In this document: positions 1 to 5,421 of the stretch, in pieces
Layout: each line of letters starts with the position of its first letter
Numbering within the stretch: position 1 is the stretch's first letter
NCBI GenBank assembly: GCA_947651335.1
Contig: CANSYV010000121.1
Location: 1-5,493, forward strand
DNA: 5,493 bases
Source of the DNA: an uncultured Lachnospiraceae bacterium
GTDB taxonomy: Bacteria; Bacillota; Clostridia; Lachnospirales; Lachnospiraceae
Direction of reading: 5' to 3'
The notes under the pieces: model-generated
The model's input: only the letters and a program-made list of their open reading frames with translations
The model's database searches: none
Told to the model about the DNA's origin: nothing
Program-made: the position numbers and the translations under genes

Positions 1-33
1 TGCAAAAACCGCACTACCCAGACAAATCCAAAT

Positions 34-870
34 TCAAAAGACACATGCCGATTCTTGTTTAAGCCCCTTCAGGTCAAGCCCCATGCGGTAAGTATATCCC
101 ACTCCGGCTTCATGCTGATTTTCCCTCCAGGTAGGAGCATAGAGGATCACTTTCTTATCCCCTAAAATTCCAAGTTCCTCTTTCAGTGCAGCTGCATCTG
201 CATCAGTAAACGTAAAAAGGCAGTCATTGCGGGGATAACCCACCTCCAGAACTCTCCCCTCCATACGTTTCATATCCAGAGCACTTCCCAGCTTTTCTGT
301 ATAAAAGGCAGAAGGCGACACCAGATAGTCCAGCTGACGCCCTTCCTTGCGGTAATATCTGTGGGTACGCCGGTTTGCCGCTGGGATATCCTGATGATTC
401 ACCACATCGCATCCAATCTTCTTCAGCGGAGTCCCGTGCCAGGTCTGAACATAAATCTGCCCCCGCTTCTTCCAGATCCCCGCAGGCGTCCGGGAGTTGG
501 TAATCCAGAACCCGGCTCTGGCATAGCATCTGATATGTTCCCGGCTGTGGTATTTCACCAGCCGCACATTTTTGCGGCCCTCAAACAGTTCCCGGAACCT
601 TTCCGGTTCTTCAAACGCCCACACAATCTTATATTTTTTTCCAGCACTGCTTCTGCACAATTCCTCGTAGACTGCCCTGGGACTGCAGGCAAACTGACGG
701 CCCCAGTAAGATTCAAACAAAATCATCCTCTTATCTACCGGATACCTGAGTGCATAGAACACTCCATACCACACAGTTTTTGTTATATCTCTCAGCCAGA
801 CTGCCAGCTCCTTGCCATGTGCCGTGCTGTTCACCAGCTTCGCGGCCATCATCCTCAATTTTTCCGTCAT
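34..870 (-). CDS. CDP-glycerol glycerophosphotransferase family protein, C-terminally interrupted
   Basis: This is a TagF/TagB-like enzyme of the Glyphos_transf family, which transfers glycerol-phosphate (or ribitol-phosphate) from a CDP-activated donor to a teichoic-acid-like polymer at the inner membrane face. With the start at 870 it has 278 residues. Visible motifs are FESYWGRQF (52-60), QTWHGTPLKK (142-151), the GYPRND turn (211-216) and LYAPTWRE (243-250). I chose the ATG at 870 because it forms an ATGA overlap with the stop of the preceding gene and has AAAGGG about 9 bases upstream; an in-frame start at 909 would overlap that gene by 43 bases. The family normally continues about 100 or more residues through an R-x-H motif and a TDYSS motif. 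Here a TGA comes directly after residue 278, so that half is missing or out of frame. Either a frameshift in the AAAA run at 36-39 or an inserted element explains this. The product is probably non-functional unless the break is a sequencing error. Confidence 0.85.
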   Translation of the reverse strand: MTEKLRMMAAKLVNSTAHGKELAVWLRDITKTVWYGVFYALRYPVDKRMILFESYWGRQFACSPRAVYEELCRSSAGKKYKIVWAFEEPERFRELFEGRKNVRLVKYHSREHIRCYARAGFWITNSRTPAGIWKKRGQIYVQTWHGTPLKKIGCDVVNHQDIPAANRRTHRYYRKEGRQLDYLVSPSAFYTEKLGSALDMKRMEGRVLEVGYPRNDCLFTFTDADAAALKEELGILGDKKVILYAPTWRENQHEAGVGYTYRMGLDLKGLKQESACVF

Positions 871-2051
871 ACATCCGTACCCTTTAAATATTCCTGCACT
901 CTTGCGCAAATCAGCTCACAGCAGGGCTCATGCACCTCATTAAAGAACCTGTCCGTCTTCTTTCTCTTTTCACTATAGCGGTCATCTTCTCCCAGCAATT
1001 CCTTCATCTGCGCACAGAATTGCGCAAAAGTCTCCGGCCTGGGCCCTGGAGTAATCTTCTCGTAAGGGAAATTAAACCCTCTCTGTGCCAGATATTCCTC
1101 CTGGTCATAGGGCAGAAACATCAACGGCCTTCCTGTCAGCAGAAAATCAATGTAAATGCTGGAATAATCCGTAATCAGCAAATCAAACACGTCCAGCACT
1201 TCCATCACATCTTCCGCCAGATCCTCTCCCAGCCAGCGCAGACGGGGAGATTGCGGCAGTTTGGCCTGCTGGGTCTCATACATATGGGTGCGGACACACA
1301 GAAGCAGCTTCTCCCGCTCCAGAAATTGCGCCAGCTCTTCCGGCTGAAAATCCCGGAAGGGGAACAGCTTCACCGGACTGCCGTCCCGGTGGGTGGGCGC
1401 ATATAAAACCGCCTTGGAAAATTCCGGAAGCTCCCCGTAAATTTTCCCCAGAACCTCCCCGGCTTCCCGGCAGGCAAACAATCTGTCATTGCGGGGCTGT
1501 CCCCACACTTTCACCTGGTCTTTCCCAATTCCAAAACTTTTCCGCATAATGGGAACCATACGCCGGGATGTGGTCACAACCCATGTATAATTTTTCGAAA
1601 ACAACAGGGATATATACAGACGATACCAAAAATGGTGATTCTTCTCAGCCAGAACAATCTTTTTCAGCGGCACCCCATGCCACAGATTCACGATAACCCG
1701 TCCCTTGGAAAGCCCGGTGCCGTATACCGGCATTCCCGCGGAAGTAAACCACACCCCGGACTCCAGCACAGTGCTGATACCCTCCCGGGTATTAGTGTCA
1801 ACAATCCGCGCCCGGGGATATTCCTTCATGAGACGTTTTCTCTTTATGGGATCGTTCATCACATAGACCGGAACAATCTCGGGCATATGGTCATAGACGT
1901 ATTGAAATAGATAACGGGAATTGGAATCAAAACGGCAGTTCTCCATGGAAGAAAAAGCCCATTGATTCTGCCATATGCCCAGAACAGGCGACCGCTTCAG
2001 CCATTGTACAGCAATATAATTTTTCAGTAAATCTTTTACTTTGCGCTTCAT
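867..2051 (-). CDS. CDP-glycerol glycerophosphotransferase family protein (complete)
   Basis: A 394-residue protein with a full-length Glyphos_transf domain, expected to polymerise or prime glycerol- or ribitol-phosphate on a lipid-linked surface glycan. Motifs in order: WHGVPLKK (124-131), GQPRND (184-189), LYAPTHRDG (216-224), VRTHMYE (253-259, the conserved R-x-H of the donor site), TDYSSIYID (294-302, conserved in the C-terminal half of the family) and LPYDQEEY (313-320). There is no signal peptide; the basic N-terminus (MKRKVKDLLK) suits peripheral membrane attachment. The ATG at 2051 overlaps the upstream glycosyltransferase stop by four bases (ATGA) and has AGGAG at 2058-2062 with a 6-base spacer. 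It in turn overlaps the next gene in the same way. It is clearly diverged from the neighbouring paralogue, for example WHGVP against WHGTP and THRDG against TWREN, so the two probably differ in acceptor or step. Sequence alone does not tell glycerol from ribitol specificity. Confidence 0.92.
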   Translation of the reverse strand: MKRKVKDLLKNYIAVQWLKRSPVLGIWQNQWAFSSMENCRFDSNSRYLFQYVYDHMPEIVPVYVMNDPIKRKRLMKEYPRARIVDTNTREGISTVLESGVWFTSAGMPVYGTGLSKGRVIVNLWHGVPLKKIVLAEKNHHFWYRLYISLLFSKNYTWVVTTSRRMVPIMRKSFGIGKDQVKVWGQPRNDRLFACREAGEVLGKIYGELPEFSKAVLYAPTHRDGSPVKLFPFRDFQPEELAQFLEREKLLLCVRTHMYETQQAKLPQSPRLRWLGEDLAEDVMEVLDVFDLLITDYSSIYIDFLLTGRPLMFLPYDQEEYLAQRGFNFPYEKITPGPRPETFAQFCAQMKELLGEDDRYSEKRKKTDRFFNEVHEPCCELICARVQEYLKGTDV

Positions 2052-2803
2052 CGTACACTCCTGCCATATTTACAAATGCCATGGACAGCATAAGATAAAA
2101 AAAACAGACAACTCTTACCTATGCCGTACCCCATATACCGGTACACCTGAAACGTCATTTTCGCAGACTTCCACTTATCCCTGGATTTTCCGTTTTTGCT
2201 GAGACGGCATTTTAAATAAGGTTTGTCAATTCCTCTGGCCCATCCATATTTTTTTAAAATTTTCAGCCATGTAATATAATCCTCATGGCTCTGGTCATAG
2301 CACATGGGAAACTGCCTGGCTGTCCCGGCGGACAGCACCACCGAAGAACAGTTGATGCTGTTATGTTTCAGCAGCTCCCTATAAGTCAAATGTTCCTTCA
2401 CTCCAATGTATGTTCCGGTGCTGGTGCCATCCCAGTGCATCAGCTCCCGTCCGGTGGAACACAAAACAGCCCCGCTTTCTTCCATAACCTGCAGCTGTTC
2501 TTTCAGCTTTCCTTCTCCCCACCAGTCATCTGAGTCAAGAAATGCCACATATTTCCCTTTTGCCAGGGAAACTCCCCGGTTCCGGGAAGCAGCAGGTCCC
2601 TGATTCGTATGATTTTTCACATAGCAGAAATCTTCCCTCTCCAGATAATCCTTTAGCTGCCCGGCTGTATCGTCACTGGAACAGTCGTCCACCACAATCA
2701 ATTCCAGGGGAACCTGCTGGCTGTACACAGAATCCACTGCCTGCCGGATATACGCCCCGCTGTTGTAAGCCGGCATGATTACTGAAACTAAAGGCGCCTT
2801 CAT
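2048..2803 (-). CDS. Family 2 glycosyltransferase (GT-A fold)
   Basis: A 251-residue cytoplasmic glycosyltransferase of the GT2 family, expected to add one sugar from a nucleotide-sugar donor to the lipid-linked intermediate made by the upstream enzyme. Diagnostic pieces are the N-terminal nucleotide-binding strand VSVIMPAYN (6-14), VVDDCSSDDT (37-46), the QGPAASRNRG loop (68-77), the metal-binding DSDDWW motif (90-95) and an acidic HEDY (173-176) in the position of the GT2 catalytic base. The C-terminal 40 residues are basic and aromatic with a hydrophobic stretch around 231-243 (SCLFFLSYAVHGI), which may sit on the membrane. The start at 2803 forms an ATGA overlap with the sugar transferase stop; an AAGGA lies 12 bases upstream, so coupling to the preceding gene probably helps initiation. 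The donor sugar cannot be read from sequence. Confidence 0.92.
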   Translation of the reverse strand: MKAPLVSVIMPAYNSGAYIRQAVDSVYSQQVPLELIVVDDCSSDDTAGQLKDYLEREDFCYVKNHTNQGPAASRNRGVSLAKGKYVAFLDSDDWWGEGKLKEQLQVMEESGAVLCSTGRELMHWDGTSTGTYIGVKEHLTYRELLKHNSINCSSVVLSAGTARQFPMCYDQSHEDYITWLKILKKYGWARGIDKPYLKCRLSKNGKSRDKWKSAKMTFQVYRYMGYGIGKSCLFFLSYAVHGICKYGRSVR

Positions 2804-4215
2804 AACTGCCCGCCATCCTTTTCTTTCAAATCCGTCTGATCATCCTTCTCTGCTGAATTCAACAGGGCGTTCACCTGCCGGTCCTCCACCCCTTCCGAAG
2901 TTTCTTTCTGAAACAGAATCCGGAAAGTCATAAACATCAGTTTAATATCCAGCAGAACCGAATAATTTTCAATATAGTACAAATCCAGTTTTAATTTATC
3001 ATAAGGAGTCGTATTGTATTTCCCATAGACCTGGGCATAACCGGTAAGCCCAGCCTTCACCTTCAAACGGTAATAAAACTCCGGAATCTCCCTCTGATAT
3101 TCCTTCAGCAATACTTTTCTCTCCGGACGGGGTCCCACAATGGACATATCCCCCGCCAGTACATTGAACAGCTGAGGCAGCTCATCAAAATGCAGATTCC
3201 GCAGCACACGCCCCACCGGAGTAATGCGGCTGTCGTGTTTTGATGCCAGCCTTGCGCCTTGTGTCTCTGAATTCACCCGCATGCTTCGGAATTTAAAAAT
3301 ACGGAAAGGCGCTCCATTTTTTGTCAGCCGCTCCTGACGATAGAACACCGGCCCTCTGTCATATGCCTTCACCGCTATGGCGCATATGACCATAATGGGA
3401 GAGGAAATGATAATTCCCACAGCAGAGACCACAATATCCATAAAGCGTTTCACCACCAGCTGTTCCGCTGTCAGCCCCATATTCCTGGAAACCAGCAGCG
3501 GAGTGTCAAACAGATGAATCCTGTCTGACCCTGCCAGTATCACATCGGATATCTTAGGCGTCACATAACAGCGGATGGAATGGGCAAAACAGTATTTCAG
3601 ATACCGGTTTCTAATCTGGGAAGGCAGATCCCAGATAATGACAGCCTCATAGTCCTTCATCATCCGGCGTATTTCCTTTTCACCCTCACGGATGTGTACT
3701 TTTCCGCAGATGTTATACTTATCCCTTCTGGACTCCATCTTCCGAATCAACTGATCCGGCCTGCGCTCTCCGTAAATTACCAGCATCTTTCTGGCCCCGT
3801 ACAAACGATGGAACAAATACCTGGAACCGAAAGCCCAGACCACAATCACGCAGAATTCTGCCAGGGTCATAATCAAAATGGGTATTGGGGATAGAAACCA
3901 GCGGTTGATAAGAGTAATCTGCAGATAAATCACCACATTGGAACAGATGGCTGCCAGCGCAAGGGAATAAATGTCATCCAGCCTCTTTAAGTATCCCACG
4001 CGCAGTCCGCCGAACATTCTGGAAAAGAGGATCAAAATCAGCATATACATGGCAATCAGCACCCAGTTTCCCTTGTTCCAGAATGGTTCAAATATCAATT
4101 CCCGATAATACAGATACCACGCTGCCGCAAACAGGGCCGATTGTGCCAAAACTACCAGAGACGCCAGGACAAACATCACAATTCTTCTAAAGTATTCTCG
4201 TCTTCTCAAACTCAC
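2800..4215 (-). CDS. Polyprenyl-phosphate sugar phosphotransferase (exopolysaccharide priming enzyme)
   Basis: A 471-residue integral membrane protein of the polyprenyl glycosylphosphotransferase family (long WbaP/WcaJ/CpsE-like type). Such enzymes transfer a sugar-1-phosphate from a UDP-sugar to undecaprenyl phosphate, the committed first step of surface glycan assembly. Hydrophobic segments near 12-36, 50-66, 83-105 and 110-131 form the N-terminal four-helix part; 141-240 is a Rossmann-like region. The bacterial sugar transferase domain spans about 255-440: KRFMDIVVSAVG, a membrane-embedded hydrophobic helix near 262-283, GPVFYRQER (288-296), FKFRSM (307-312), LPQLFNVLAGDMSIVGPRPE (346-365) and GLTGYAQVYGKYN (389-401). 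The tail after 440 is charged. The start is GTG at 4215; a stop lies seven codons upstream. GGGA directly abuts the GTG, which is too close for a Shine-Dalgarno, so TTG at 4209 with GGGAG about 5 bases upstream is an alternative start two codons shorter. It heads the coupled run of glycan genes. Confidence 0.93.
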   Translation of the reverse strand: MSLRRREYFRRIVMFVLASLVVLAQSALFAAAWYLYYRELIFEPFWNKGNWVLIAMYMLILILFSRMFGGLRVGYLKRLDDIYSLALAAICSNVVIYLQITLINRWFLSPIPILIMTLAEFCVIVVWAFGSRYLFHRLYGARKMLVIYGERRPDQLIRKMESRRDKYNICGKVHIREGEKEIRRMMKDYEAVIIWDLPSQIRNRYLKYCFAHSIRCYVTPKISDVILAGSDRIHLFDTPLLVSRNMGLTAEQLVVKRFMDIVVSAVGIIISSPIMVICAIAVKAYDRGPVFYRQERLTKNGAPFRIFKFRSMRVNSETQGARLASKHDSRITPVGRVLRNLHFDELPQLFNVLAGDMSIVGPRPERKVLLKEYQREIPEFYYRLKVKAGLTGYAQVYGKYNTTPYDKLKLDLYYIENYSVLLDIKLMFMTFRILFQKETSEGVEDRQVNALLNSAEKDDQTDLKEKDGGQL

Positions 4216-4259
4216 TCCCGTAACTTTCTCAAATCAGACCTGCGGTTAAACAATCTATA

Positions 4260-4276
4260 CTGACATTATCTGTCAG
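4260..4276. repeat. Short perfect inverted repeat in the leader of the glycan operon
   Basis: CTGACA-TTATC-TGTCAG: two perfect 6-base arms around a 5-base centre, in the 106-base gap between the HPt gene and the sugar transferase gene. No T-run follows on the minus strand, so it does not look like an intrinsic terminator. It lies just downstream of the possible extended -10 box, a usual place for an operator. A chance repeat of this size is possible. Confidence 0.35.
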
Positions 4277-4286
4277 CACACCGATA

Positions 4287-4296
4287 TTTATACCAA
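4287..4296 (-). promoter_or_regulatory. Possible extended -10 promoter upstream of the sugar transferase gene
   Basis: On the minus strand the bases TTGGTATAAA contain TG-G-TATAAA, an extended -10 pattern. No good -35 hexamer stands 16-18 bases upstream. Transcription would begin near 4280, leaving about 65 bases before the gene. It would allow the glycan operon to be transcribed apart from the HPt gene, although read-through from the HPt promoter is equally possible. Confidence 0.3.
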
Positions 4297-4321
4297 TGCC
4301 TGTCCCCTGTTTACCTTTCAA

Positions 4322-4672
4322 TTAAAGCTGTGAAATGCCGTCCACTGCCTCCTGGTAAGCTTTCCCCACCTGTTCCAGCAGTTCCTGGGCATTGTCCGGT
4401 ACATTTCCCTCCCGCAGAGTCTCTGTCAGCTGGTCGCTGGCCGCCTGCAGATTCTGAAGCTCAAGATTCAAAGCCACACCTTTAATGGTATGCGCTGCCC
4501 GGAAAGCATCCTCGGCATTATTCTCACTCAATGCCTGTTTCAGATTCTCAAAGCTGGGATCAGCACTGAATTTATTCAGGAACTTAACCACCCGTTCCTC
4601 CTTATTGCCCATCCTGCTCATAATCAAATCATAATCCCCGCCAACGCTCTTATAAAAGTCCTTTAAATCCAT
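4322..4672 (-). CDS. Stand-alone HPt (histidine phosphotransfer) domain protein
   Basis: A 116-residue soluble protein that is essentially one HPt four-helix domain. HPt proteins accept a phosphoryl group from a response-regulator receiver domain on a histidine and pass it to another receiver in a multistep phosphorelay. The signature is AAHTIKGVALNLELQNL at 59-75, with phospho-accepting His61 and the following K64-G65 matching the family's HxxKG pattern. Helices before (26-58) and after (72-90, 94-112) fit the bundle. The start is the ATG at 4672 because AAAGGAAGGG lies just upstream; an in-frame start at 4696 would place that ribosome binding site inside the gene. No kinase or receiver gene is in the window, so its partners must be elsewhere or beyond the edges. 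The gene has its own strong promoter and lies 106 bases upstream of the sugar transferase in the same direction, which suggests, but does not show, a link to surface-polymer control. Confidence 0.9.
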   Translation of the reverse strand: MDLKDFYKSVGGDYDLIMSRMGNKEERVVKFLNKFSADPSFENLKQALSENNAEDAFRAAHTIKGVALNLELQNLQAASDQLTETLREGNVPDNAQELLEQVGKAYQEAVDGISQL

Positions 4673-4675
4673 AAA

Positions 4676-4685
4676 CCCTTCCTTT
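4676..4685 (-). promoter_or_regulatory. Ribosome binding site fixing the HPt start
   Basis: The minus strand reads AAAGGAAGGG-TTT-ATG. The AAAGGA core is 7 bases from the ATG at 4672, a normal spacing. This favours 4672 over the longer in-frame start at 4696. Confidence 0.75.
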
Positions 4686-4743
4686 CTGATAATCAAATTT
4701 TACTGAACAGCATACCTGCCGCCCATTTTATTGATACACTATG

Positions 4744-4771
4744 ATTATACGCCTTTTTTCGATATTGTAAA
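4744..4771 (-). promoter_or_regulatory. Sigma-70/SigA-type promoter for the HPt gene
   Basis: On the minus strand a perfect -10 TATAAT (4744-4749) is preceded, after a 16-base spacer, by a -35-like TTTACA (4766-4771). The spacer contains an A-tract (4754-4759). Transcription should start near 4737, giving a leader of about 65 bases before the HPt ATG. This is the clearest promoter in the window and may drive the whole leftward operon. Confidence 0.7.
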
Positions 4772-4801
4772 GTAAAAAGCCTGCAAAAAAAGCTGAAAGT
4801 T

Positions 4802-4829
4802 TTATGAATAAACGGATGTATTTTCATAA
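4802..4829. repeat. AT-rich inverted repeat downstream of the truncated minus-strand ORF
   Basis: TTATGAA (4802-4808) and TTCATAA (4823-4829) are perfect 7-base inverted arms around a 14-base loop, starting 7 bases past the stop of the minus-strand ORF ending at 4836. On the minus strand T-tracts follow at 4786-4792 and 4774-4778. The stem is weak and the first T-tract is not adjacent, so a degenerate transcription terminator is only a possibility. Confidence 0.3.
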
Positions 4830-4835
4830 GAATGT

Positions 4836-5069
4836 CTATTTTATCAGTCTTGCAGCCTTTTCCATCATGCGGAAAACCCGGCTGCCCTCAATTCTTTTCA
4901 TATCCCTTCTCAATTCCCGTATTTTCTGCTCCTGCTGGCAGAAAATCTCTGTAACCATCAAAACCAAATCCCGGTACATAACATCCGGCTCCAGTTTCCA
5001 CGCCGGCAGTTCATCCACCTGGTCATAGAAAAGCTTTCCATCTTCTCTGCCGAGAAATTCCTCCGCCAC
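4836..5069 (-). pseudogene. C-terminal remnant of an unidentified protein (coiled-coil tail)
   Basis: I do not recognise the parent gene with certainty. The frame gives 77 residues from a GTG at 5069, and protein-like sequence runs further upstream to about 5099 (LKRYEKSNRK before the GTG), so the GTG is probably not a real start; the bases before it carry no well-spaced ribosome binding site. Visible are FLGREDGKLFYDQVDELP (5-22), a helix or short coiled coil (about 36-61) and an ending SRVFRMMEKAARLIK (63-77). Tails of this type, a charged coil followed by SR-x-(F/Y)-R and a basic helix, are common at the C-termini of Firmicute glycosyltransferases and related glycan-locus enzymes, so a surface-glycan enzyme is my best guess. 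Upstream of 5099 the frame becomes incoherent, which implies the 5' part was removed by rearrangement or, less likely, lies in another frame after a single-base shift. Confidence 0.55.
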
Positions 5070-5073
5070 CTTT

Positions 5074-5099
5074 CTGTTGGATTTTTCATATCTTTTCAG
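5074..5099 (-). repeat. Left arm of a 26-base inverted near-repeat
   Basis: Read on the minus strand, these 26 bases match 24 of the 26 plus-strand bases at 5342-5367; the differences are G/A at the eighth base and C/A at the twenty-fourth. Both copies are read in the same phase within their own ORFs, giving LKRYEKSN here and LKKYEKSK in the other arm. The sequence is A-rich, which raises the chance of coincidence. This arm coincides with the point where the minus-strand ORF loses coherence. Confidence 0.6.
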
Positions 5100-5152
5100 A
5101 TTTCCTCCAGTGCATCGGCCTGAACCTGACAGAAGCGTATACCAGGGAGACG

Positions 5153-5401
5153 GTGAGGAGCAATCCGGGGCTGAGGGGCAATTTCATAGAGATCAAGAGA
5201 ATTATCAACGGGGTTCCCAGGTACAGAGAAATCGAGGATTTTATGGAGACACCCCTCAGGCTGGCAAATGAGTATAAGGTGAAGGATGATCTCCACGCAG
5301 GCTGCACCATGTTTGCCTCATATGAGCAGCAGGTGGAATTCCTGAAAAAATATGAAAAATCCAAAAGCCGAGAAAGAATTAGCAAAAAAATACAGGACTG
5401 A
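5153..5401 (+). CDS. Protein of unknown function, probably lacking its N-terminus
   Basis: From a GTG at 5153 the frame gives 82 residues. It is charged, soluble and without membrane segments: an NPGLRGNFIEIKRIINGVP opening (4-22), REIEDFMETPLRLANEYKV (24-42), DDLHAGCTMF (44-53) and a lysine-rich helical end (FLKKYEKSKSRERISKK, 63-79). Amino acid use is normal for a real gene, unlike the minus-strand frames opposite it. The same frame stays open and plausible upstream (LNLTEAYTRETV) to about 5102 with no ATG, GTG or TTG there, and GGGAG lies only 3 bases from the GTG, so this is more likely a 3' fragment of a longer gene than a complete one. It ends 20 bases before the next plus-strand gene and probably formed an operon with it. 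I cannot assign a family. Confidence 0.55.
   Translation: MRSNPGLRGNFIEIKRIINGVPRYREIEDFMETPLRLANEYKVKDDLHAGCTMFASYEQQVEFLKKYEKSKSRERISKKIQD
5342..5367 (+). repeat. Right arm of the 26-base inverted near-repeat
   Basis: Partner of 5074-5099 in opposite orientation, 24 of 26 bases matching, with 242 bases between the arms. It encodes LKKYEKSK near the C-terminus of the plus-strand ORF. Whether the pair reflects recombination or only similar A-rich codons cannot be decided from this sequence alone. Confidence 0.6.
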
Positions 5402-5409
5402 TTTTGAAC

Positions 5410-5415
5410 GGAGGT
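5410..5415 (+). promoter_or_regulatory. Ribosome binding site GGAGGT for the rightmost gene
   Basis: A consensus GGAGGT is followed immediately by ATG-GAA-ATG in one frame. The first ATG (5416) touches the site, so the second ATG (5422), 6 bases away, is the usable start. Confidence 0.75.
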
Positions 5416-5421
5416 ATGGAA

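Noticed and set aside
361..978. Long plus-strand open frame (205 codons) opposite the glycerophosphotransferase genes
   Set aside because: It is antisense to two genes with clear family motifs, and its composition (rich in P, H, C, Q) is typical of a mirror frame. No supported ribosome binding site.
930..1406. Plus-strand open frame of 158 codons
   Set aside because: Lies wholly antisense to the complete glycerophosphotransferase gene; no recognisable motifs and skewed composition.
3580..3894. Plus-strand open frame of 104 codons
   Set aside because: Antisense to the sugar transferase gene; shadow frame without protein-like features.
4774..4800. T-tracts on the minus strand considered as an intrinsic terminator
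   Set aside because: No GC-rich stem directly precedes them; the nearest inverted repeat (4802-4829) is AT-rich with a 14-base loop, so only a weak repeat is annotated.
4804..5028. Plus-strand open frame of 74 codons
   Set aside because: Antisense to the more protein-like minus-strand tail; serine-, cysteine- and phenylalanine-rich shadow.
5086..5385. Minus-strand frames opposite the plus-strand ORF (5086-5385 and 5096-5296)
   Set aside because: Rich in S, L, H, P and C with no motif, while the plus-strand frame has normal charged composition. I kept in mind that the last residues of the 5096-5296 frame (ADALEEI) could join the minus-strand tail by a one-base shift, but the rest of that frame is not protein-like.
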